Positions 21,281 through 25,956 of a stretch of DNA of 25,956 bases are shown here, piece after piece. The notes under the pieces were generated by a model. That model was not told where the DNA came from and ran no database searches. It worked only from the letters and a program-made list of their open reading frames with translations. The stretch's first letter is position 1; each line of letters opens with the position of its first letter. The translations under genes and the position numbers were made by a program. This stretch comes from ARS1285 sp039796495 (GTDB lineage: Archaea > Nanobdellota > Nanobdellia > Pacearchaeales > GW2011-AR1): the NCBI GenBank assembly GCA_039796495.1, contig JBDKJQ010000045.1, positions 1 to 25,956 of the forward strand, read 5' to 3'.

Positions 21281-21970
21281 TTATCTCGCGCTATCTGCGC
21301 CCTTTTCACTCTCTCTTCTTTTCACCATGACATAGCTGTCAGCTTCTCCATTTGATGCCTTGATTATTTCATCAGCCAATGCCTCTTCAATTTTTGTTTT
21401 CTTGTTGAATGATTTATCATAACTTCCCTGCACTATATTTCGTAGGGTCATTGTATATCTTCGCAATGGTGATATGTCAACTGCCTGCGGATATCGCGCT
21501 CCGCCATATTCAATAACGGTAATGCCGTCTCGGGGTGCAGCAGTTTCAAGTGCAGTCACCAATACTTGGACTGGATTTTTTTTCGTTTTCTCCTCGATTA
21601 TTTTCAGGCATTTAAGCACAATGTTCATGTTCTGAGAATATTTTCCTGATTTCCAACTTGTCTGTATCTTGTGCTTTTTCCCCCGATGTCCTGGCACTGC
21701 AATTAGATTTGCAAAAATCTCAAGCAGATTTATTTTTGATTCTGAAAATTTTTCTCTGATTCTTCCGTGAGATTTTACCACCAATTTTGCATCAAGATTA
21801 ATGTAGCGCTTCATGCCCGGATCATTCACCTTCACCTGGGAAACATCGTATAGTCCAAATAATTTAAAGTTATTTTTATTTTTCTCTTCTTCAATCTCCT
21901 GCATCTGGTCGATGTATTCTTCTTCTCCACTTTCACTTTGCTGCATCTCTGTATCAAATTGTTCTGCCAT
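21281..21970 (-). CDS. rps7: 30S ribosomal protein uS7
   Basis: The 229-aa protein matches archaeal uS7, the 16S rRNA 3' major domain assembly protein. Typical blocks: KVNDPGMKRYINLDAKLVVK, KINLLEIFANLI, VLVTALETAAPRDGITVIEY, GGARYPQAVDISPLRRYTMT and the C-terminal EALADEIIKASNGEADSYVM followed by VKRRESEKGADSAR. The N-terminus has an acidic extension of about 30 residues (EESGEEEYID-type composition) before the conserved part. It starts 1 nt after the stop of the 57-aa ORF and belongs to one transcript with uS12 and that ORF. Confidence 0.95.
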   Translation of the reverse strand: MAEQFDTEMQQSESGEEEYIDQMQEIEEEKNKNNFKLFGLYDVSQVKVNDPGMKRYINLDAKLVVKSHGRIREKFSESKINLLEIFANLIAVPGHRGKKHKIQTSWKSGKYSQNMNIVLKCLKIIEEKTKKNPVQVLVTALETAAPRDGITVIEYGGARYPQAVDISPLRRYTMTLRNIVQGSYDKSFNKKTKIEEALADEIIKASNGEADSYVMVKRRESEKGADSAR

Positions 21971-21971
21971 G

Positions 21972-22145
21972 TTATCTTGGATGTTTCCTTTTTAATTGTT
22001 GTATTAATTGTGAATTATGAGTGTTATCTTTTTCAAATAAATCTTCTTCTCGTGCTTGAAATTCAAAATCATAATTCGTATCGTGCTCGTGTGTATCTTG
22101 ATAATGTTCCATCGGATTAAAATCTGGGTGTAAAGGATCTGACAT
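21972..22145 (-). CDS. 57-aa small protein between uS12 and uS7
   Basis: An ATG at 22145 opens a 57-residue frame that fills the whole gap between the two ribosomal genes: 1 nt after the uS12 TAA and ending with a TAA 1 nt before the uS7 ATG. The product is MSDPLHPDFNPMEHYQDTHE... then an acidic/aromatic middle (NYDFEFQAREEDLFEKD) and a basic end (QLIQQLKRKHPR), rich in His, Asp and Glu. It has no Cys motif and no hydrophobic helix. Exact tiling and matching strand argue for a true gene, co-transcribed and translationally coupled. Function unknown; a ribosome-associated or assembly role is only a guess from position. Confidence 0.7.
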   Translation of the reverse strand: MSDPLHPDFNPMEHYQDTHEHDTNYDFEFQAREEDLFEKDNTHNSQLIQQLKRKHPR

Positions 22146-22146
22146 T

Positions 22147-22569
22147 TTATCGTCTTCCCTTCTCTATCTTGCCTTTCCACAATAATTTGAGTGGCTGATC
22201 ATTTACTTTGATAACTCTCCATCTGACTCCCGGAATATCTCCTTTTGATCGACCTTGTTTTCCGCCGATTCTTTCAATCAATACTTCGTCATGTTCATCA
22301 ATAAATTTTTGTGCAAGATTTCCCGGGATAAATGCGGTGACATTTCTGGAATTTTTTATGAGTTGCACTTTGCAGCATTTTCTCATCGCTGAATTTGGCT
22401 GCTTTGCCTCTTTCTGCACTTTTTCTATGACAATTCCTTTTGCCTGATTTTTCCCGCCGAGTGGATCAGATTTTTCAAATAAACTTAAGGTTCTCACTTT
22501 ATATTTTCGGTCACTCCATCGAAATTTCCTTCGATTTTTCATCAGTTTTGTTGCGTTATGCAGTCCCAT
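22147..22569 (-). CDS. rps12: 30S ribosomal protein uS12
   Basis: The 140-aa protein matches archaeal uS12 of the decoding centre. Seen: KFRWSDRKYKVRTLSLFEKS, DPLGGKNQAKGIVIEKV, the conserved KQPNSAMRKCCKVQLIKN loop, VTAFIPGN, IDEHDEVLIERIGGKQGRSK and GDIPGVRWRVIKVN, ending in basic KGRR. First gene of the cluster uS12 - small ORF - uS7 - aEF-2. TATA box ATTTTTAAA at about 22593-22600 (minus strand) is about 26 nt before the ATG, so the transcript is probably leaderless. The gene nusA, often upstream in archaea, is not here. Confidence 0.95.
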   Translation of the reverse strand: MGLHNATKLMKNRRKFRWSDRKYKVRTLSLFEKSDPLGGKNQAKGIVIEKVQKEAKQPNSAMRKCCKVQLIKNSRNVTAFIPGNLAQKFIDEHDEVLIERIGGKQGRSKGDIPGVRWRVIKVNDQPLKLLWKGKIEKGRR

Positions 22570-22591
22570 GAATATGTAATAAGAGGGAGGG

Positions 22592-22626
22592 TTTAAAAAT
22601 CTTCACTTCTGACTTCTGACAAAGTG
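22592..22626 (-). promoter_or_regulatory. uS12 cluster promoter with upstream direct repeat
   Basis: The minus-strand TATA (ATTTTTAAAC, 22591-22600) is directly preceded by GTCAGAA-GTCAGAA (about 22607-22620), a perfect 7-nt tandem repeat that is itself flanked by CACTT and AAGTG arms. It covers the place of the B-recognition element and could be bound by a regulator of ribosomal gene expression. Pattern-based only. Confidence 0.4.
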
Positions 22627-22655
22627 AATGGGTTGAAACATCTTGATTAACTTCT

Positions 22656-23528
22656 TTAATTAACACACGCATATATCAAAGTTCCTTCGCTTTTTACTTT
22701 TTTATTACAGAACCTTTCCATCGTAGGGATATTAACCGCATTACATTTCAATAAAGGTACAAATTGTGGGGAATAAATAGCATGGGCAAGTCCATCCGTA
22801 TATAAGACAAGATTGGTAGGAGGAGCAAAACCGTCTGGCGATAATTCAAATCTTCCAGTCCGGACATAATAGTTTGCCGAATCTTCTCCCGTTAATACGC
22901 CGAACGAATTTAGCTGATCAGGATTATTTCGATACGTTCTTCGAATGAACTCGCGTGCAGCAGGATCTCTCCACGTCAACCCTCTTAATGCGGCATCCTT
23001 CCAGATGTTTTCATGATACTTTGAAGGACCGTCGTCTTCTGTTTTTGAAAGGGGAGTTCCAAAACAATCAAAAAAAGCCAGACCGGCATCAGCAATATAT
23101 CCATAGGTAACAACATGGTCCTGCACTGACGCAAGCGCGGCAACGCAGCCCGGATGATCATTCACCAGATAATCGATGGACTTCATTTTTCTTTTCTTAT
23201 AACGAGAAATTTCTTTGTTGGCTGCTACAAATGCATTCTGAATTGATTCCTCATTCCGATTATTTTTGTCATACTCGAGAAGATGTTCACAAGAATATTT
23301 AGTAAAAATATCCGCTGCATGTTTTGCAGGACTTGGTCGCGGATATCTTGCCGCAAATTTCAGTTTTCCCCAAAGAGTATCCGTATCAGGGAGATATTCG
23401 CACGGATCCCGTGTCACGCCGTCGGCAACTGAAAAGATTCCATTTTCAGTGTCAATAGAAAGACTTTCTTCCGTTGGCATGAATGCTGCTTTTAATTTCC
23501 AATTTCGTGCAGTAAACCCGCATATCAT
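22656..23528 (-). CDS. PP2C-like (PPM family) protein phosphatase-like protein
   Basis: The 290-aa protein shows the strand-by-strand pattern of PPM/PP2C Ser/Thr phosphatases: IFSVADGVTRD (like the metal-binding DG of motif 2), GCVAALASVQDHVVTYGYIADAG (like the GTTA...ANVGDSR region) and NLVLYTDGLAHAI (like the TDGL motif). The GDSR Asp is not clear: the sequence reads IADAGL. So metal binding may be incomplete and activity is uncertain. No signal peptide. ATATTTAAAT at about 23550-23559 (minus strand) is about 27 nt before the ATG at 23528. It lies upstream of the uS12 gene on the same strand but has its own promoter. Assignment is moderate; it could be a divergent non-catalytic member. Confidence 0.55.
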   Translation of the reverse strand: MICGFTARNWKLKAAFMPTEESLSIDTENGIFSVADGVTRDPCEYLPDTDTLWGKLKFAARYPRPSPAKHAADIFTKYSCEHLLEYDKNNRNEESIQNAFVAANKEISRYKKRKMKSIDYLVNDHPGCVAALASVQDHVVTYGYIADAGLAFFDCFGTPLSKTEDDGPSKYHENIWKDAALRGLTWRDPAAREFIRRTYRNNPDQLNSFGVLTGEDSANYYVRTGRFELSPDGFAPPTNLVLYTDGLAHAIYSPQFVPLLKCNAVNIPTMERFCNKKVKSEGTLIYACVN

Positions 23529-23685
23529 TAAAAAATTTTAGCACGCGACAATTTAAATATTTGTGAAGTGCAACATGAGTGAATTTCCTATCGCCCAAAA
23601 CGAAAACATTTATTAACCTCTTTTTTTTATGTTTTTTAATGACAGTATTATTGAGAGGCGAACTTATCATAACACATACAGGATC

Positions 23686-24021
23686 ATGGTCAGCAAAAAC
23701 GAAATTGCAACTGAAATCAGTGAAGAAGAATTTGGCGAAGTAATACATAATTCTCATCCGCTCGTCATTGTTGATTTTTTTGCGGAATGGTGTATGCCGT
23801 GCCTGATGCTGTCTCCAATCATTGAAGAACTGGCTGAAAAGTTTGAGAATGTAAAATTTGTGACGATTAATATCGATGATAACGAAACTATTTCCAATCA
23901 GTATCGTGTCTCCAGCATTCCCTGTCTTGTTTTTTTTAAGCAGGGAAAAGAAGTGGACAGAATTATCGGTCTTCGTGATGCTGATGATATTGAGGAAAAG
24001 ATTCTGAAGAATTTGAAGTGA
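23686..24021 (+). CDS. trxA: thioredoxin
   Basis: The 111-aa protein is a complete thioredoxin, a cytosolic disulfide reductase. Seen: VDFFAEWCMPCLMLSPIIEELAEKF with the active-site Cys36-Met-Pro-Cys39, FVTINIDDNETISNQYRVSS, and the cis-Pro segment SIPCLVFFKQGKEVDRIIGL (Pro79). The middle residues Met-Pro replace the usual Gly-Pro, which may shift the redox potential. The ATG at 23686 gives normal family length and has AGGA at about 23680-23683 before it; a longer start at 23629 would add 19 residues without family support. Its stop directly abuts the convergent gene's stop at 24022. Confidence 0.9.
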   Translation: MVSKNEIATEISEEEFGEVIHNSHPLVIVDFFAEWCMPCLMLSPIIEELAEKFENVKFVTINIDDNETISNQYRVSSIPCLVFFKQGKEVDRIIGLRDADDIEEKILKNLK

Positions 24022-24570
24022 TTATTTTGAGAAAAGCGTTCTTCTATCTGATAAATTAAATAAAGCAATTGTGGCTGGCGCCTGGCATTGCCTGTTTGCT
24101 TCCCGTAACGCATATTCTGCTCGTTCGTAGGAAGTCCAATTATTTTTTGAATTTTTCATGGTGAATGCTGTAAAACCGTTGATTTCTAATTCCTGAAAGG
24201 GTAAAACTCCGTGGTAAGATTTCAGATTTGTTACAGGTCCGTTTAAGCGATGCGTCTCATACTCCCTACATGGTTTTATTATCATAATAAGACTGTCTTT
24301 TTCTCTAAACTGTTCCAGTTCTTCTACAGATTCTGCAACAAACAGATCAATAGTTCCTCGTTCTATTTTATTGATCGCCATACTTTTAAAATCAGAAAAA
24401 TAATCTCGTGCAGAATTTCTGACAGAAACCGCATGAGAAAAGGGAGTGATTCCGTTTGTGTTAAGATTTGAATACGATCTCTGTTCTCCGCCGGTCGACG
24501 GTCCAAACATCGACCTGAATGTAGTTTCTTTAAATTCTGGTATAAACACATATCCTTTGATTTGTTTCAT
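24022..24570 (-). CDS. orphan cytosolic protein of unknown function
   Basis: The 182-aa product starts MKQIKGYVFIPEF. TTTTATAAG at 24591-24599 lies about 25 nt before this ATG, so the start at 24570 is preferred over a longer reading to 24645 that would run through the promoter. It has no signal peptide, membrane helix or known motif. A mixed alpha/beta make-up is suggested (IDLFVAESVEELEQF, DSLIMIIKPCREYETHRLNG, NGFTAFTMKNSKNNWTSYER, AEYALREANRQC). Convergent with thioredoxin, stops adjacent. Confidence 0.65.
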   Translation of the reverse strand: MKQIKGYVFIPEFKETTFRSMFGPSTGGEQRSYSNLNTNGITPFSHAVSVRNSARDYFSDFKSMAINKIERGTIDLFVAESVEELEQFREKDSLIMIIKPCREYETHRLNGPVTNLKSYHGVLPFQELEINGFTAFTMKNSKNNWTSYERAEYALREANRQCQAPATIALFNLSDRRTLFSK

Positions 24571-24683
24571 GTTTGCTGTTGTGAATAGTGTTTTATAAGA
24601 ATTATTGCGTTCATGTATTGAATGAAAGATACAGCAGGATAACAATCAATTTATAAACTTATTTTTTCTTTAAAATTCTATAT

Positions 24684-24737
24684 GGCTTCGTAATACGAAC
24701 CCTTGCTATGGGAAATATTACGATTGCTATAGCAAGG
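24684..24737 (+). repeat. inverted repeats in the tRNA-Lys leader and copy of the tRNA 5' end
   Basis: GGCTTCGTA at 24684-24692 is an exact copy of the first nine bases of the tRNA (24736-24744). Nested around it: CGTAATA (24689-24695) with TATTACG (24716-24722); CCTTGCTAT (24701-24709) with ATAGCAAGG (24729-24737), the latter covering the tRNA 5' boundary; TTCGT-AAT-ACGAA (24687-24699); and the 12-bp palindrome TTGCTATAGCAA (24724-24735). A TATA-like TTTAAAATT at about 24670-24678 precedes. The structures could mask the 5' processing site. Confidence 0.75.
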
Positions 24738-24810
24738 CTTCGTAGCTCAGCCTGGTTAGAGCACCGGCCTTTTAAGCCGGGTGTCGCGGGTTCAAATCCC
24801 GTCGAGGCCA
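24736..24810 (+). tRNA. tRNA-Lys (anticodon UUU)
   Basis: A full 75-nt cloverleaf: acceptor GGCTTCG/CGAGGCC (24736-24742 with 24803-24809), D stem GCTC/GAGC, anticodon stem CCGGC/GCCGG with loop CTTTTAA (anticodon TTT at 24771-24773), variable loop GTGTC, T stem GCGGG/CCCGT with loop TTCAAAT, and discriminator A. No intron, and no CCA end is encoded (TAC follows). It stands alone, flanked on both sides by inverted repeats. Confidence 0.97.
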
Positions 24811-24811
24811 T

Positions 24812-25180
24812 ACTATAGAGAGTTTTGAAAAACCTAAAATTCCAAACTCTCTAAGAAGGACTTTGATAAGATTTCCTTCGGAAATTAGGGTTATTCAAAG
24901 TCCTCTATAGTGAAAGACATAAATTTTTTACCATCTTTTATGTCTTTCCCTTGACTGAGAAATTATGAAGTAATTTCTAAGCCATCAAGAATGCAATTAC
25001 CCGCATTCTTGAGGTAGTCAAGACGCAACTGGTTAAAAATAAACGTCCTTGACTATCAAAAAACAATGTGCCACCCACACTTAAAAGTGTGGGTTTGTGA
25101 TAGGCACTTGTTTTTAGGATGATCCAAAATTGAAAACCCAATAGTTACTACCACATTCTGAAGAATGTGGTTTTCAATTT
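24812..25180 (+). repeat. array of nested perfect inverted repeats downstream of tRNA-Lys
   Basis: This 370-nt stretch holds no ORF but is packed with stems. (1) ACTATAGAG 24812-24820 with 24903-24911, enclosing AGAGAGTTT/AAACTCTCT (24817-24825/24844-24852), AGGACTTTGA/TCAAAGTCCT (24857-24866/24895-24904) and ATTTCC/GGAAAT (24871-24876/24880-24885). (2) GAAAGACATAAA 24912-24923 with 24937-24948. (3) CTTGACT 24950-24956 with 25016-25022, enclosing AGAAATTA/TAATTTCT (24958-24965/24971-24978) and TCAAGAATGC/GCATTCTTGA (24985-24994/25003-25012). (4) AAACAA-t-GTGCC with GGCACTTGTTT, enclosing ACCCACACTT/AAGTGTGGGT (25073-25082/25085-25094). (5) AAATTGAAAACC (25127-25138) with 25169-25180, enclosing CCACATTCT/AGAATGTGG (25151-25159/25162-25170). 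Meaning unknown. Confidence 0.9.
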
Positions 25181-25281
25181 GTGGACATAATCAGAAACCG
25201 AAAACATTTTAAATGAACAAATCTTATCTATACTATAAAAGATTTCCTCTTACAGATCCCAAGAGATTCACGTTCTAGAAA
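25181..25281 (+). promoter_or_regulatory. promoter region of the Nudix-like gene
   Basis: TACTATAAAAG at 25231-25241 is a good TATA box, predicting transcription start near 25263, about 19 nt before the ATG at 25282. No clear Shine-Dalgarno is seen. No other gene in this stretch. Confidence 0.45.
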
Positions 25282-25719
25282 ATGAAAACTAAAAAAATGA
25301 ACAAGAGTAGGTTAAAAAAAGGAACGTTTTCTGTCGTATCGTTAGGTATTGTGTTTGATACGAAAAAAAGAAAAATTCTTATCGGAAGACGAATGAATGA
25401 CCCGTATGTTAAACAATTAACGTGGAGTTTTCCGGGAGGAATTCCCGGATATGGCGAAGATTTAGAAAGAAATCTTGAGAGAATCATAAAAACGAAAACA
25501 AATCTTGCTGTAAAAAATCTTGGCTGTGTTTTTGCCAGAATCCTACAGGAAAACAAAAAAATTTTGCTGATGTATTACTTATGTGAAGTTATTGGGGGGA
25601 AGGAAAAAGCACGGGATGATTTTGTTGAACTCAAATGGGTAAAGCCAGAAGAACTTGAAAAACATTTCACCACCTTCTTTGACAGAAGGCTCAAGGAATA
25701 CATCTTTAATCTTAAATAA
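25282..25719 (+). CDS. Nudix-fold protein with degenerate catalytic box
   Basis: The 145-aa protein has the Nudix fold order: SVVSLGIVFDTKKRKILIGR (first strands), LTWSFPGGIPGYGEDLERNL, then ILLMYYLCEVIGGKEKARDD, FVELKWVKPEEL and a C-terminal helix. The Nudix box should read GX5EX7REUXEEXGU. Here GIPGYGE-DLERNLE-RIIKTKTNL keeps the first Gly, the first Glu and the Arg, but Ile, Thr and Lys replace the three Glu of RE-x2-EE that bind Mg2+. Hydrolase activity is therefore unlikely; a binding or regulatory role, as for other inactive Nudix proteins, is possible (inference). A basic N-terminus (MKTKKMNKSRLKKG) may bind nucleic acid. Confidence 0.75.
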   Translation: MKTKKMNKSRLKKGTFSVVSLGIVFDTKKRKILIGRRMNDPYVKQLTWSFPGGIPGYGEDLERNLERIIKTKTNLAVKNLGCVFARILQENKKILLMYYLCEVIGGKEKARDDFVELKWVKPEELEKHFTTFFDRRLKEYIFNLK

Positions 25720-25757
25720 TTTGTTCTTATCTTTTGCAATGTTCAGAGAGTTGAAAT

Positions 25758-25821
25758 CTTTAAATAGTAGACTGAAGTCATATAAGAAATAGAAGTTTTT
25801 AATAATGAAAGGAGGTGGAAA
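25758..25821 (+). promoter_or_regulatory. promoter and strong Shine-Dalgarno for the exported protein
   Basis: CTTTAAATAG at 25758-25767 is a TATA box (start near 25788). A very strong GGAGGTG at 25811-25817 lies 4 nt before the ATG at 25822. A six-codon frame (ATG at 25805) spans the Shine-Dalgarno and overlaps the gene start as ATGA. This leader differs from the mostly leaderless genes of the window. Confidence 0.6.
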
Positions 25822-25956
25822 ATGAAAAGAGTATTAGTGTATGTTTTGATTGCAGTAGGATTATTAGGTCTATTGAGCGCATTTGTTTCAGGAAGTTTTG
25901 GACTGACTGGCAGAGCCCTCTGGGATTGGTCTTATTGCAGTGATTCAAATCCGTGT
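25822..25956 (+). CDS. N-terminal part of an exported protein (cut by window edge)
   Basis: Forty-five codons are visible. MKRVLVYVLIAVGLLGLLSA followed by FVSGSFGLTGRA is a typical signal peptide or N-terminal anchor, after which WDWSYCSDSNPC begins a mature part with two Cys close together. The strong Shine-Dalgarno suggests high expression. The frame is open to the window end. Family cannot be told from this fragment; a Cys-bearing surface protein is possible. Confidence 0.75.
   Translation, partial: MKRVLVYVLIAVGLLGLLSAFVSGSFGLTGRALWDWSYCSDSNPC

Noticed and set aside
23629..23685. Longer thioredoxin start adding 19 residues
   Set aside because: The extra residues match no thioredoxin pattern, and the later ATG gives the normal family length with an AGGA before it.
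24571..24645. Longer start for the orphan at 24022-24570
   Set aside because: It would run through a good TATA box placed 25 nt before the inner ATG, and the extra N-terminus looks noncoding.

Overview
The window reads as a chromosomal segment of a small-genome DPANN archaeon, most like Woesearchaeota/Pacearchaeota. The grounds are archaeal information-processing genes (Hjc resolvase, NreA, aEF-2 with uS7 and uS12, a DHH/DHHA1 nuclease-like protein), TATA boxes placed about 24-30 nt before most start codons (leaderless or short-leader transcripts), AT-rich DNA, and many short lineage-specific proteins. The lineage is an inference from gene content; no 16S rRNA is present.

Layout. 1-3114 (+): the tail of an unknown gene, hjc, a membrane-anchored surface protein, and an overlapping pair made of an unknown protein and a UMPH-1-type pyrimidine 5'-nucleotidase. 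3111-6661 (-): three exported or membrane-anchored proteins; two share a cysteine-rich module just before a C-terminal membrane anchor, and one of these has an alpha/alpha-toroid ectodomain. 6697-8842 (-): a diversity-generating retroelement (DGR), with reverse transcriptase, template repeat (TR), and a target gene whose 3' end is the variable repeat (VR). 8925-9349 (-): a HicBA toxin-antitoxin pair. 9407-12714: a small membrane protein, a SpoIIM-family membrane protein, an orphan, NreA with a PCNA-binding tail, and a two-helix membrane protein. 12895-18233 (+): a wHTH-TM-beta-propeller protein, a tandem repeat/possible leader peptide, a DisA-type diadenylate cyclase, an orphan and a DHH phosphoesterase. 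18245-22569 (-): an orphan and the str-like ribosomal cluster uS12 - 57-aa small ORF - uS7 - aEF-2. 22656-25956: a PP2C-like protein, thioredoxin, an orphan, tRNA-Lys(UUU) flanked on both sides by inverted repeats, a degenerate Nudix protein, and the start of an exported protein.

The main system is the DGR. Across an 85-nt core, TR and VR differ at 14 positions, and every one is an adenine in the coding-strand TR (11 A to G, 3 A to T). The TR is loaded with AAC codons, the RT carries the LGxxxSQ motif typical of DGR RTs together with YVDD, and a GC-rich hairpin follows the VR. Two further features look less ordinary: an (AG)11 dinucleotide tract inside the RT reading frame, upstream of the catalytic motifs, which could act as a slippage on/off switch; and an 8+7 bp complementarity joining the region upstream of TR to the sequence directly 3' of TR, which would enclose the template in the RNA. 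No Avd-type accessory gene is seen.

Other points for follow-up are the dense array of perfect inverted repeats after tRNA-Lys (24812-25180), the uncatalogued 57-aa gene between uS12 and uS7, an aEF-2 with substitutions at two conserved GTPase positions, a DisA with RHQ instead of RHR, and a Nudix protein without its catalytic glutamates.
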